From Hermodice carunculata (Eukaryota; Annelida; Polychaeta; Eunicida; Amphinomidae), in assembly GCA_964020975.1 (NCBI GenBank), contig OZ026612.1, positions 136,034,763-136,098,762 on the forward strand: 64,000 nt of DNA, written 5' to 3'. Each line of letters starts with the position of its first letter. The stretch's first letter is position 1. Made by a program: the position numbers and the translations under genes. Of this stretch, positions 11,423 to 23,945 are shown piece after piece. Below the pieces are notes generated by a model. The model saw only the letters and a program-made list of their open reading frames with translations, was not told the DNA's origin and did not search any database.

Positions 11423-13965
11423 TTGTGTGTAACCATTTCAATTCTGAGGAACACTCACATTTGGATATGCCAGATACAAATCATTGATTACGTAGAGCCA
11501 AATGTGTTAGACCGAGATAGTTATGTTAACACAAGAAAATTATTACAAATGGAAGATTTTTGGACCGAAACACCTAATTCATCTTTTCCGTTTGGACTCC
11601 ATGACAGAATTTTAGGCTTTGGTGATGTTAGGAATTTGGACTTTCCAACTCTTGATAGCAGTCACACACCTTTTCATAATAATCAGGCCAGTATTCAAAG
11701 AAGAAGTCATGGACAAAGAAAATCACGGAAAAACAGAAAATTTAGGAATGCAGATACAAAAGACCTTGTTCAAAATTTACTACAGGCTTTCTCTAATGGC
11801 ATTGATCAATTACATATAGCTCTTGAAGCGCTATCATTTCGAGATATAACCAGGATCAATGAATATTTGGGTCTTCCTCATTCTGAACACACACTTCTGC
11901 ACAATTTTTGTGATGGGTATGCTTACACAACTATTCAAAAACCAGATTCTAATAAGAAAAAAATTAGATCAAATGCTTTGCAACTTTCCTTTCAAACACA
12001 AAATTATTGATTCACTGAACATTCAGTCCCTTTTCAAATTGAAATTTGTTCATAACGTGATTCCCAAAGAATGCAAAATAAAAGATTCCCCCCCCCATTA
12101 TTTCCTATAAATATGGCAATAATATTGGACAAAGTATCATGAAATACAAATTTCTGGCTTCAATTACTCTTGAGGATATTGCAGCAAATCAAAATTGTGA
12201 CTATGTCTAACAGTAAATATTCTAATTCTGTTGATACATGTACGACAAACCTGTAGTTACATGTAATTTGAGTTTAATACAAAATTCAGTTTTAAATGAA
12301 TTGATGAAAAGGTACTAAATTTTGGATATATCCTAAGTTCAACATTGACAGTATTTTTCAGGGTAAATGTAATGCATTTGATTCCTACTGTATGAAATGG
12401 GCAAAGAAAGAAAAAAATGGAATTTCAGAAATTTGAAGGATGGTTTTCAAACTTGAAAAGAGTCTATAAATAGAATTTATCATTACAAATCCCACATTGA
12501 GAATTTCAATATGGTAAATTTAAAATAGCCTACACGTTAAAAAGAACTACAAGAAAGATTTGTAATCATGAACATTGATAAGGCAGGTAACAATTTTGGG
12601 ATAATCTGCAAAAAATATTATCTGGATGTTTTGAAAAATGAACTTGGTATAAACAATATTTCGGACACAAGAGGAAATGATGTATATAAATTACACAAAC
12701 AATCCATTGATAATTTGATAGATACACATAAAGATGAGATGAAAAGGAACTTTAATATCAAAATTTATGAAGAAGACTCCTCTATTCCACTTTTGTTCTG
12801 GATACCCAAATTACATTTAAAACAAAAACAAAACAAAAAAAAAACCCACACATTTAAATTTAGATTCATAGCTGGTGCTTCAAAATGTACAACAAATCAA
12901 TTCTCACAGGAAGTAACATTGTGTTTGACTGCAATTGGGAATCATTTCCCTAAATACTGTAATGCAATTTCTAAACGCTGTTAAATAAATTGCTTTTGGA
13001 GTATTAGCAATTCTTCCGGGTTGATATCTAAAATCAAAGATTTAAAAGCAAACATATCAAATGTTTTGATGTTTTTACACTGTACACAAATCAACCCATA
13101 GATTAAGTCAAAAGTTCTCTTTCAGAATTAATAGGCAAAATGTTCAAACATAATGGGAAACCATACATAAATATTGATTCATAAACAAAGAAAGCATATT
13201 GGTCACACAATAAATATTCAAAAACTTACACTGTTGAAACTTTGATAGTTGCTATAAAATTTCTTCTGGATAATACTTTTGTTCAATGTGGACCATTGGT
13301 TTTTCAACAAATAAAAGGCATTCCAATGGGTAGCAACTGCTCCCCATTACTTGCAGATTTATATTCAACCTGGCTTGAATTTAAGTATATGGATAAATTG
13401 ATGAAAAAGGACTTTTCAAATGGCTACAAAAAACTATGCAAGATATATTGATGACGTTGCTTGTGTAAATTTACGAAATTGCAGTGAAACTGCAGAAGAA
13501 ATTTACCCAAAAGATATCCCTTTGGAAGGTGACAATTCAGATGGTTTCAGAGGTATGTTTCTGGACTTAGATATTAGGGTCACCAATGACAGGTTTACTA
13601 TTAAAGCGTATCACAAAATAGAGGAGTTTAACTTTGAAGTAGTTAACTATCCTTTCCCGGACAGTAATATTTTGGAAGCTGTTGGATATAATACAGTTTT
13701 GTCACAATTCTTTAGATTTGGTTGTATATGTTCTAAATTTCAGGGCTTCGCATCTAGGAAAAAATTTATTTACAATAAAATTGAGTCAAGAGGATTCAAA
13801 GATGTACTTTTGATCAAATATTTCTACAAATTTTGCTGTAAATGTCCAGAGATGGTTAGACAGTTTGGCTTCAAAAATTTTAGAGATTTTAGACTTGCCT
13901 GTTTTGCCACTTGTTTTTATCTTTTGGCATCATTCTCTTTAATATTCACCTTTCAGACATTTTAG
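11423..13965 (+). mobile_element. Decayed Penelope-like reverse-transcriptase element
   Basis: Fragments of a reverse transcriptase follow one another on the + strand: an N-terminal part (11423-12110), DKAGNNFGIICKKYYLDVL (from 12568), FWIPKLH and FRFIAGASKC, then GIPMGSNCSPLLADLY (about 13320) and RYIDDV (about 13440), the catalytic palm block. GIPMGxNCxPLLADL with YIDDV is the signature of a non-LTR, non-retroviral reverse transcriptase lineage found widely in invertebrates. I assign it to Penelope-like elements from memory of the family. The copy is old and broken in several places. No GIY-YIG endonuclease block was recognised. Confidence 0.75.
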
Positions 13966-14430
13966 CCAAGCTTGTTTTTTGTTAGGTTAAACCCCCAGGG
14001 GCTATCCGTAGCAAGCAGGCACCTATGGCAGTTAGAAGCTTGCCCAATTGTACCTGATATCTGGTTAAGAAAAATTATACTCTTGACTTAAATACTAATG
14101 ACTTTCATTTTTTTTCTGACTTGCCCTACAAATTTTGCTGTTAATGTCCACAGATTATTAGAAAGTTTGGCTGCAATAATTGTACAAATTTTAGACTTGC
14201 CTGTTTTGCTACTTAATTTTATCTTCTAGCATCATTCTTTTTTAATATTCAGTTTCAGGCATTTTAGGCTGACATGCTTTTTGTCAGGCTAAACCCCCAA
14301 GGGCTATCGGTAGCAAGCAGCGGTCGATCGGACGGCAGTTAGAAGTTTGCCTAATTGTACTTAAAAGTGGGGCTAAGATAAAGTATGTTTTGATAACATG
14401 TTTTTGACTTTAATGCTAATGACTTTCATT
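13824..14430 (+). repeat. Tandem duplication of the element's 3' end (about 302 bp x 2)
   Basis: The segment from 13824 recurs from 14126. Both start at 'CTACAAATTTTGCTG' and both contain 'TTTTAGACTTGCCTGTTTTG', 'TTAGG(T/C)TAAACCCCCA' and 'GGGCTATC(C/G)GTAGCAAGCAG'. The duplication spans the end of the reverse-transcriptase frame and the following non-coding tail. Penelope-like elements are known for partial tandem copies, which fits this reading. Confidence 0.8.
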
Positions 14431-14589
14431 CCTTTTTGACATGCCTAAGTACACATTTACTCAATATGAAAATATTACTCAAATTTGACAGTATTTAATC
14501 AAATGTCACAAACCTGACCCATTACATTGAAACATTGACACAGCGTTGGCAGTGAAATAAGAGTTTTATTGCTTGGAGATTTCAAAGTG

Positions 14590-15270
14590 AGGAGTAGGTG
14601 TCATCATGGCATTTGGTTTACATTTCTGGTGCAGGATGTCCATTGTTAGGGTTTCCCTCGGTTTGTACAGGTGGTCTAGCTGGAACTGTTTATTTTACAA
14701 TCACTGGGACTGAATTTAATGCCCCAGTTTATTTCTACTTCAGTTATACACTGGCAGGTGGTTTAACTAAGATAAGCTATCCAGCTGGAAAGGGTACATA
14801 CTGGTTCAGGGGCCAGTCAAATTGTTCTTATCTGAATTTGTACTGTACAATTTTAATAATTATGTTTGGTTTGATGTTGGTTTGACAGGTATTCTTTCAT
14901 AATGAAGCTAGCAAAACTTCATGTATTTAGCTAATTCATTATTTGCCATGTTCATATTTATTCATTATTATGTGGGTTGTCTTTACCGAATATTTAGCTT
15001 AGACAAGGAGCAGCTACTCAGAAAGACATGTGAGGCTCTAGGCTCCGAAATATGTCCTGAGTAGTTACCCGCTGAAGACTCCTTTATTCATTTGGGCTAA
15101 TACAGCCTATGCCAAATTTCTGCAGAACGTGTGCAATATGGACAATAGTACTTCCATATATAGGTAAGACAGTGACAGGTTAGCTTACGGAGAGTAAGGA
15201 GTTCAGACTACAAAAATTGACTACTAGGAAGTTTCTGGTTATGGACAAAAAGACATGAACACTATGCCTC
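14590..15270 (+). repeat. Terminal repeat (pseudo-LTR) of the Penelope-like element, downstream copy
   Basis: About 680 bp, nearly colinear with 33030-33740. The left part has 'GGAGTAGGTGTCATCATG' and 'TACAGGTGGTCTAGCTG'. The right part shares the block also found at 10951-11210. At 15013-15066 the halves CTACTC and GAGTAG bracket CAGAAAGA and CGAAA, a degraded hammerhead-ribozyme-like arrangement. Confidence 0.7.
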
Positions 15271-15929
15271 TTTGATAAGATTCTGCAGATAAGATTCAGA
15301 TGTGAAGGTCACATGTAGTGAAGACAATATAATGAATTAGAACTTTGTACAGAATTTTAGGTAATAGGTGGCAAAAATATTCAGGACTTACAAGGACTTC
15401 CAAGTTCATTTTTGTTGAGAAATGCAAGCAAACTGAAGTGCATACATTGTGAAATCTTATTGGGAAAATCAACATCTGTACGTCACATTTATTACTATAA
15501 ATAAGAGTACAAAGGCTCACATCACTTTAAAAATATGTCGTAAAAAGACAATGACATACATGTACTTCTACATGTGCATTTTTTTGTCACATCGTTCAAC
15601 CAGCCCTGAAAGGATTGCGTTCCACAACACCAAATATTGAAAGTGCTGGCAACAGCCTCAAACAAGAATTCAGAGGAACAAGACTGTACAGAGCTCACCA
15701 CTTACATGTCCTGCTGCCCAGGACAAATAAGTTTCAAAGTTCTTGCCCGAGGTAGTCAATTTACTTTACAAATGTTTGAGTAAGTTCAGAAGAGGGGTCA
15801 AGTAGTGTCAAAATTAAAATGCAATCAGACATTGCTAGATCTACCCCTCCCCCCCCCCCCCCCCCCATCCTACAGCGGCCAGTACTGACAGGAATCATTC
15901 TTGTGCTATATGAACATTAATAGCCAGTA

Positions 15930-16460
15930 TCAGACCTTATGCAGGAGTACAATCATGTAATACGGAAGGCCCTATGTCAAAAAATGTACAATTTATCTCA
16001 TCAAAACCAAATTCTTTAAAATGGCTCTATGACCTTAGGAATTGGATCAAGGTCACCCATTTTCAAACTCATCCAAGACCTTATGTAGGACTATAATCAG
16101 TTGCAATTTGAAAGGCCTGTGTCAAGCACTTTTCAAGTTATCCTGCAAAAACCAAATACACTAAAATGGTTCTGTGACCTAGGGATTTAGGCCAAGGTCA
16201 TCCATCTGCAAACTCGTCCAAGACATTATGTAGGACTAAAACCATGTGCAATAAGAAAGGTCTGTGCCAAAAACTTTTCAAATTATTGCGTGAAAACCAA
16301 ACTAACTAAAATGGCTCTGTGACCTAGGAAATTGGTTCAAGGTTACAACCATCTTCAAATTCGTCTGAAACTTTATTCAGGACTATAAGCATGTGCAATA
16401 TGAAAGCCCTAGGCAAAACACCTTTTGAGTTATCACCTTAAAACTGTCGATCCAGACACA
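15930..16460 (+). repeat. Dispersed repeat with about 150-bp internal periodicity
   Basis: Three to four diverged units share 'GGACTATAA(T/G)CA(G/T)TGCAAT', 'ACTAAAATGGCTCTGTGACCT' and 'CAAGGTCA'. It is non-coding and AGGTCA-rich, like the repeats at 39.2 and 46.9 kb, so all may belong to one superfamily of non-autonomous elements. A poly-C run precedes it near 15846-15866 and a poly-G run follows it at 16499-16512. Confidence 0.65.
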
Positions 16461-16981
16461 CACACACAACATAATTGCTAAATGCTCCCTCACCCTTGGG
16501 GGGGGGGGGGGACATAATAACTAATTTAGAGCAGAAATAGAGCATTCGTGAACCTTCCAGGTTTTCCCTACATTATTTAGGGAATGCTGATTATCCTTAG
16601 GTGTGAACAAGTCTATAAATATTAAAAGATCAAAAAAGTGTCATCTCGTATCATAGTTAAGCTGAACATCAGAACATGCACCACAAATTGGAAGGCCTTG
16701 CAGTAATTGTAAGAGTATGCACATTAATACAGTTTCATAAGCTGACCACCAATAAAATGCTCCAATAAAAAAACTGTGCAAATAGAGGAAATAGAAAAAA
16801 AAATGCATCAGAATTAATATTTTTGTCTGTACTCTTGTTATGTACTTTCTGTCCCTTCAGTACACAATGAAGTTGTCCTTGAAATGGATTTTTGAATGTT
16901 GGCATCTCTGAGTGAGGACACAAAAGACAATTCAATATGCATGGAATGCAAATTTATTGAAAAAAAATACATACATATATA

Positions 16982-17028
<47 letters not shown>

Positions 17029-18820
17029 CCATGTTCTCAACTGTGTGAGAAATAGATTCATTTTGACAATCATTAATGAAAAAATCTCCCCTTGTTTGTA
17101 GACCAAGAGGACTATGCAGACACATCCTTAACTGTACATTATATGTATTCCCAAGGCTTGTTGAATCTGGTTTCCTGACATTTGGCCTAATTATTTCAAT
17201 CTGGTATCGAGAACTCTTGTGGTGCAATTGCATGCAACCAGGTGGCACCACTATCATGGCACCTGCGTCTGCAGGCCCACTGTGCATGACAGAGCAGTTT
17301 GAAAGGCATTCATGTGCATGACAATGGAAAGTAATGGGAATACACATCTCTAGTCCTGACTGCAGTGCCATCTACAGGATGGGCATGTAAACCTTCTACT
17401 CTTGCTATTATACGTTAAATTGTTCCCAGGTCCTAACTGTACATTGTATGTAGCCTTTGTATATGATCATCATTATGCAAAAAGCAAAAAGTTGGCTTTT
17501 TATAAAGATCATCTAAATTGGATATAGAAGTCTGTGTAAATAATGATCCGATTATTCTATGTAAATATTTATCTGACACATTCTCTGCAAAATACAGATG
17601 TATGAAATCTGCACAATTATAGAAATAACATCTTTAAGACTTCAACTTCCCCCAGGATTCCAGCAGAAATGGAAATTTTAGTTGCCAAAGGCTTGCATTT
17701 AAATGTTGAAGTCTTGATATCCCCTGCCAAGATCACTAGAAGTATAACTTTTCCTTCTGTATGCCCGAGCACTATGCAGCCCCAGCTCTTCCTCAACTGT
17801 CACTATTAAACAGGTTAAAAAAAAAAAAAAAAAAAAACAGCAGCAACTACATTTTATTATGGAGATTACTATGTGAAACTCATGCTGGGAAATTTTACTG
17901 AATTACAAAATCATAATTTTTGGTAGATGGAAGTGGAAGACACAAAAAAGGCAGCCCCAACAGAATTTGTGCTTCATGTCATACTACAGATGTCCAGCAT
18001 TATGGCAGGAAATAACATTACAATTATACATATTATAAACAAGAAAACTTCAACATTAAAAACATTTCTCTTGATGCTTATAAATCATTTCCTATTAGAG
18101 GCAGAAAGTTGCATATAAGGAAGAGAGGCAAGTTGACAGAGTAACACTGATACCTGGTCAACTGAAAAATGGGCCGTTTTGCTCCAGTGATTCACACTTG
18201 GATCACTGGAAATGGAAGGCAATAAATACAGTACAAGTAGAGGACACACATCTAGATTAACTGGCTATACTTAAACACAGCAAACGCTCTGTGCACTTGT
18301 TCATGATCTCATGGCACCAAAAACTTCCAAAAATACAATCTGCACATGTAGTTTTATCAAAAGACAAACGAGTCGATAACTTTGCATAGGAGTACATGTA
18401 TATACATTGACAAAAAGTACTTTGATCCACATGGAACAATCTCAGTTCATCTGAAACTGCCCACTGGCACTTTCATATGAAGTTGAAATACCCATTGACT
18501 TACCACATTCATTGGGAAAAAAAATATGCTTCGGATATATACAGTTAAAATGTGTGTATCAATAAAAATATACTTCCATCTTGTTCCAAGTTCTTTATTA
18601 CCCCTGACCTCAATTGAGATATCGGATGTGTAATAACTAAGCCCATGTAGACACAATGGGCCTGTCTTCAGAGACCATTTGTCCTGAGCAACTATCTTTC
18701 AGATTTTTTTTTTTCAGGGCCCCTACTGTAATATGATTACAGTGACCATTTAATCCCAAATCAAAGCTTGAACCCAATGACCTCAGGCGGGTCAAGCCAG
18801 GGTTTCAACCTATGAAAACA
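16461..18820. other. No recognisable gene
   Basis: About 2.4 kb of AT-rich DNA with (GT)n and (AT)n microsatellites at about 16978-17026 and a poly-A tract at 17818-17837. Short open frames in both directions show no conserved motif. Confidence 0.5.
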
Positions 18821-18825
18821 CAGCA

Positions 18826-18827
<2 letters not shown>

Positions 18828-18862
<35 letters not shown>

Positions 18863-18898
18863 CATAGGCCTACTTACAGTGTTCCCAACAGTCCATGA

Positions 18899-18983
<85 letters not shown>

Positions 18984-19021
18984 CATAGGCCTACTTACAG
19001 TGTTCCCAACAGTCCATGATG

Positions 19022-19056
<35 letters not shown>

Positions 19057-19154
19057 CATAGGCTACTTACTGTGTTCCCAACAGTCCATCATGATTTATA
19101 TCTATATATATATACACACATAGGCCTACTTACAGTGTTGTTCCCAACAGTCCA

Positions 19155-19227
<73 letters not shown>

Positions 19228-19265
19228 GGCTACTTACAGTGTTCCCAACAGTCCATGATGAGTTG
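18828..19265. repeat. Compound satellite: 45-bp unique module alternating with (AT)n
   Basis: After a (GT)n tract, five copies of a module containing 'AGGCCTACTTACAGTGTT' and 'CCCAACAGTCCATGATGA' (about 18866, 18986, 19060, 19122 and 19226) are separated by (AT)n tracts of 20-80 bp. The long open frames rich in Tyr/Ile here are only translated (TA)n. Confidence 0.9.
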
Positions 19266-19812
19266 CAGGTTGCAATTAAACTAGTCGGACATTTTTTCAT
19301 CAGCCATAGCAGCCACGTGTCCTGTTATAGTCATCTTTCAGAATACTTTGTTTACAGCCTTCATGTTATTCAGATCTCAAATGAAAGATTGACAGTCTTG
19401 ACAGGCCACAATTTGGTCATCCCTATGGTTGGTCTTTTTAAGCAGCGTTCACTGTAGTTTTGTTATAACTAGTCCAAGTACTCTCTCTCCCCAGCTTTAT
19501 AAGGCTCCTGTCTAAAAATAGTTTCCAAATTTGTTGTGTTGATAGATCACAATAAGATTCATGATTCTTATTCTGAAAGGCCACATTTTCATGAATTTGT
19601 TGAATCAAAATGACTTTCATCTACATGTGTTTCTACCACTGAGCCACTCCCACCTGCTCACACTGGAAGTACACAGTTACCCTACATATTCATGTTATTC
19701 CTTTCTTCTTACAACACAAGTTAAGCTATGTTAACAAATGGATTGCCTTTTACATGGAAGGCTTTCAGTTTTCTACTTTGTACAACTGAACCTTTAGACC
19801 AGCCATAAATCC

Positions 19813-20060
19813 CAGCAAGACTAGTCACACACAGCAAGACCAGTCACATACAGCAAGACTAGTCACATACAGCAAGACTAGTTACATACAGCAAGATGAG
19901 TCACATACAGCAAGACGAGTCACATACAGCAAAATGAGTCACATACAGCAAGACTAGTCACATTCAGCAAGATGAGTCACATACAGCAAGACGAGTCACA
20001 TACAGCAAGATGAGTCACATACAGCAAGACTAGTCACATACAGCAAGATACATCACATAC
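19813..20060. repeat. 19-bp satellite
   Basis: About 13 tandem copies of AGCAAGACTAGTCACATAC with substitutions at the ACTAG and GATGAG positions. It is non-coding. Confidence 0.92.
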
Positions 20061-20329
20061 AACTGTGCTCTTTAAAGACAGGCAAGTTTTAAGAAACTTT
20101 GTCAAGTATCAGATTCAAGTAGCATATGGTCACACCAGACAGGTTAATAGTCTTTACAGCATAAACAAATTGTTGAGCTAAAATCAATCAACAGATATGT
20201 CGTACTCAATTTTACTACAATCAGTTTCTCCTGTTATGTAATGCATCGTGACACAAAAACAAAACTTATAACATTCGTACTGTATGTAGACTAAATATAG
20301 ACTATTATGCTGACCATGCCGAGACATGC

Positions 20330-20574
20330 TAGGGTAGCACAATCCACTAGCCAAACAGACAGTGACTAAAAAGGTTTGGATTGGCTAGCAAAATTTGTAA
20401 GCTTAAGGCAAATTGGCTAAGAATATTTCATAATTTAATCAACTTTTCATTCATGTATTCATAATATTGTGCTTCATTATTTAGAGTTATTGAGCATAAT
20501 TTCAAACTGTAAATTTTCCAAATGATTTTGGCCAACATTATCAGCATTTGGCTAATAAAGTTAATGCTACCCTA
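20330..20574. mobile_element. hAT-like MITE with TAGGGTAGCA ends
   Basis: A 245-bp element with inverted ends: TAGGGTAGCA...CTAGCC at the left and GGCTAA...TGCTACCCTA at the right. It is AT-rich and non-coding. I could not see a convincing target duplication. Confidence 0.65.
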
Positions 20575-20599
20575 GCTAAAATGGCTATAGTAAAAAAAA

Positions 20600-22050
20600 A
20601 GCTGTGGATACGAGCCCAGACATGGTCTGTCTGTACAGCTATGAACAGACTAAGCAACAGTCTGGTGCTCAACTATAATCAATACATACACTGCATGGTT
20701 TAAACCATACTACATGTACACACATTGTAATTACTTTTATTTTCAACCTGTATTGGAATCAAGTAACAGTATATATATACAGACCCACTCGTATTATCTA
20801 TTGACTTGCAGCATTTCACATGCAAGATAACAAAAGTTTGGATTCTTGGATAATATCTGAGATATTAGTGAGCATGTTTTAACATTTATGCAAACTAGCA
20901 CTTACCACACTTGTTTACCACACTTGTTACATGTGATTATTTTGTATCTGGTTTTTTTTTTTTTTTTTTTTTAATAACATGCTTATTTGAACCACAAGTT
21001 TACATTTACAACAAATGTTTCATGTTGCCTAATCTGCAGTATATTTTCATCTATACATATCCCCCATGTCCAGGATTGATGTCATGACATACATGTCCAA
21101 TCTTTACCCCCCATTGGGGTTTCACCCTTTTTTTGTTGTACTTTCTGGACTTTTCATCTGAAATTCGGCCTGTTTTGGCCAAGTTAGTCAATGAAAATCT
21201 AAAGACTTATTTCACCTTTATTCTTTACTAAATATAAACTCTCTTCTTGGAAGCACAGTCTTTGTAATTCTTGTCACAGGATGCTGGCAAGTATGTTATC
21301 CTGATCAAACTAACTCTACCGTAAATAGTATGGCAAAGTGGCATATGGCAAAATAGCTTAGAAGTCAACCATTCATACAACTTTTAATGTGCACTATTAA
21401 AAATGTTACAGTAACAGATCCTGAATAAAATGACTTGTCTATTTGTTTCCTTTTTGTAAGGTACATACACGAAATATTCATTAGAGTGCCACTGAGAATT
21501 CAGGGAAAGTTATTGGTGTTTGAAGAACTAACGGAAAGTTACTGGAAGCTACAGCATGGATGTATATTGTTCAAATGGCTATACCTACCACTGCATCACT
21601 TCATTTATATATGGAATAAATGCGGTTAGTTAGCAGCATTACATATTTTCACTTGAATACACAATGCAATATGCCACAAGTGTGATGCATTAAAGGTGTT
21701 TTCCCATCAGACTGTACTTTATTGACTGATTACTTTTACAATTTGAAAGCACATTTCAGCTACAAGTACACATTGAGGTAAACAATTTTGTCATTATGCA
21801 GCAGTTTGCAAATGATGCTAGACAATATATGATACGAATACACACTCCAGCCCTAGTCCTGCAGAGTCAAGACTCGACTGAACCTTCTATCTTTAGCCCT
21901 CCATATCTGACCAAAGATACAGGCATTTGACATGTTTGAATTAAAGTTATTTGCATATCATCCAGTTTTTTTATCCTCATGGAATGTTAATGTATTGTAC
22001 AAAAAGTGTTGGATATTTGTCAAAAATTGATTAACTTCAATTTGCATAAA
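20600..22050. other. No recognisable gene; DRAM 3' flank
   Basis: AT-rich DNA with a T-run at 20950-20971. A 64-codon open frame at 21435-21629 (+) shows no domain. The 3' UTR of the DRAM gene must end in this neighbourhood, but I could not choose a poly(A) signal. Confidence 0.4.
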
Positions 22051-22059
22051 TATGTACTA

Positions 22060-22245
22060 CATTGGTACCTGCTATTTAAGACCATCCTTTCTCTTTTTTT
22101 CCTGCCAGCCAGAAATGATCAAATGTAACAGGTGGTCTTAAATTTGAGGTAAATTTACAAAGAATCTGGACTTGTGCCATCAGAAATGTGGTCACAATGC
22201 CAGGTGGTCTCTCACAGCAGTGGTCTTAAATTGCAGGTACCACTG
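22060..22245. mobile_element. Tc1/mariner-pogo-like MITE, family D, copy 1
   Basis: A 186-bp element flanked by TA (22058-22059 and 22246-22247). The ends are CATTGGTACCTGC and GCAGGTACCACTG in inverted orientation. Inside lie 'GGTGGTCTTAAATT' motifs. A sister copy is at 50190-50372. It lies 120 bp beyond the DRAM stop codon, so it may sit in the 3' UTR. Confidence 0.85.
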
Positions 22246-22367
22246 TACTTATATGTTCAATGCACACAGCTGCCTAGCTGTGCAAAACCAGAAATTGACA
22301 GTGTAGTTCTGCAGTAAATATGAAAGTACCATATTGAAATGTGTATCAAAGTTCATGCTAACTACTA

Positions 22368-22556
22368 TCATGATAGCAGATCATTTGAGCTGTCACTCTC
22401 GCCCCTAATAACATTTTCTCTGCTGATGATCAGTCGCACTTCTGGTGTACTCATAGAAATTCTCCGGAATTCTCCGATAAAGGTAAGGAAGTAGCCTAGG
22501 ATGCCCGCTGACATGGCCCATTCAGAGGCTGTGCTCACTACATGTTCAACAAAGCC
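22368..22556 (-). CDS. DRAM-family gene, last coding exon (residues 198-259)
   Basis: The acceptor is a T-run plus GCAG just above 22556. The exon starts GFVEHVVSTASEWAMSAG and encodes the sixth membrane segment (about residues 203-224), then FLTFIGEFRRISMSTPEV. It ends in an acidic tail SDSSNDLLS and a TGA at 22368-22370. Vertebrate DRAM1 and DRAM2 have the same block (EW-FYFLTFI-DF-SVTLRI type), so the family call is firm. DRAM proteins are six-pass endolysosomal membrane proteins that promote autophagy, and DRAM1 is induced by p53 in mammals. The tail differs from both vertebrate paralogs, so I do not assign DRAM1 or DRAM2. The length of 62 residues is normal for the family's end. Confidence 0.92.
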   Translation of the reverse strand, partial: GFVEHVVSTASEWAMSAGILGYFLTFIGEFRRISMSTPEVRLIISRENVIRGESDSSNDLLS

Positions 22557-22687
22557 CTGCAAAAAAAAAAAAATAAATAAAATAAACGTCTTTCTGTCAT
22601 GGTATCTACTCCAAATGAAGAACTCTGTTTAATCCTGCAGGTGATGCCTGAATCTATCAGTAATGTAGGTCATAAACCTGTTATGTT

Positions 22688-23945
22688 AACAAGAGGCCTG
22701 TGCTCAGCTGACCTAGAAATTGATGACACTAGTGACACTGTGACATTGGGAATAAGTTTGAGGTCATCCACACATTGTGTGTCTGCCCTTAGCACAGGAC
22801 CACCACCATGAACAATATGAAGTTCCTAACTCAAATAGTTCTCAACTTATCAAATACAGTTAAATTCAGGAAAGTGAAACTGTGACCTTGGAAATATGGT
22901 CAAGGTCACTTATGTACTGTCTGAGTCTGGCCCTCATACATGTGCCACTGCATGCAACATCAAAGTCTGAGTGGTTTCAGAGAGAAGACTTTTTAAGACT
23001 TGGTCAAAAAATGCACACACAAAATCAGCAAAAATCCTAAAATCACTGGAGCATGACCATGTGAGTACATTTGATACAGATCCACCAAAGGTACATCCCC
23101 TGCCAAGTATGAAGTGAATCTGACTGATTGTTTTGGAGAAGTTGAACACATGAAGGTCTAGGTGTCTGCAAAAGTACACCTATGCATTTGCCAAACAACT
23201 GGCCAAACAGTTTCGTCAGAGATTTTTTTAAGATTTTGCCAAAAAATGAACAAAACTGTGACCATTTGAACAAACTTGGTAGAGACCCATCCAAGGTACA
23301 TCCCCACCAAGTTTGAAGTGAATTGACTGACAGTTTTGGAGAAGAAGTCAAAAATGTGAATTACCACTGCAATCCCCATTCACTTACATAATAATCAATA
23401 GGAATGTATGCACTGACCCATAAGTACCCGAATTGAAAAAAAAAATCATAAAAAATCAGGTATCCACAGCAACGCCACCTGGTGGGTAATTTGTGTGAGC
23501 CTTCTACAAGGAACATTTACACCAAGTTTCAGCATAATCAAAGTGACAGTTTTCAAGAAGAAGTCAAAAATAGTAAAAAGACACAAAAAAATCATAATTT
23601 TTTTTTAAAAATTGCAGTGCCACCTGTTGAACAAATTGAGGTCTAGGGGTCCCCAGAAGGTTCCCTAGGCAATTTCTAAGCAATTGGCCAAGTAGTTTCT
23701 GAGAAAAAGATTTTTGAAATGAACAAAAAAGAAAAAAAAAAAAATCCAAAAATCACTGGACCATGACCATTTGAACATATTTGGTAGAAACTCACCCAAG
23801 GCACATCCCCACCAAGTTTGAAGTGGATCTGGCCAACGCTTTTTGAGAAGTTGAAAATATAAATTGTCGACGGATGACGCACAGATGACAGACGGAGGAC
23901 CATAAGATAAGCTCAGCTGACTGACAAGTCAGCTGAGCTAAAAAC
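22688..23945 (+). mobile_element. Hairpin-ended dispersed repeat (Helitron-like end, tentative)
   Basis: It starts near AACAAGAGGCCTGTGCTCAG and ends with a strong hairpin, GCTCAGCTGAC/GTCAGCTGAGC at 23911-23938, followed by TAAAAA. Inside are diverged tandem units with 'CATCCCC(A/T)CCAAGTTTGAAG' and 'GACCATTTGAACA'. The same start motif recurs at about 31073 and weakly at 30330. A hairpin just before a CTAA-like end resembles Helitron-type termini. This is inference. The element lies in the last DRAM intron, 22557-24658. Confidence 0.55.

Noticed and set aside
18828-19284. Long Tyr/Ile open frames
   Set aside because: They are translations of (TA)n microsatellites.
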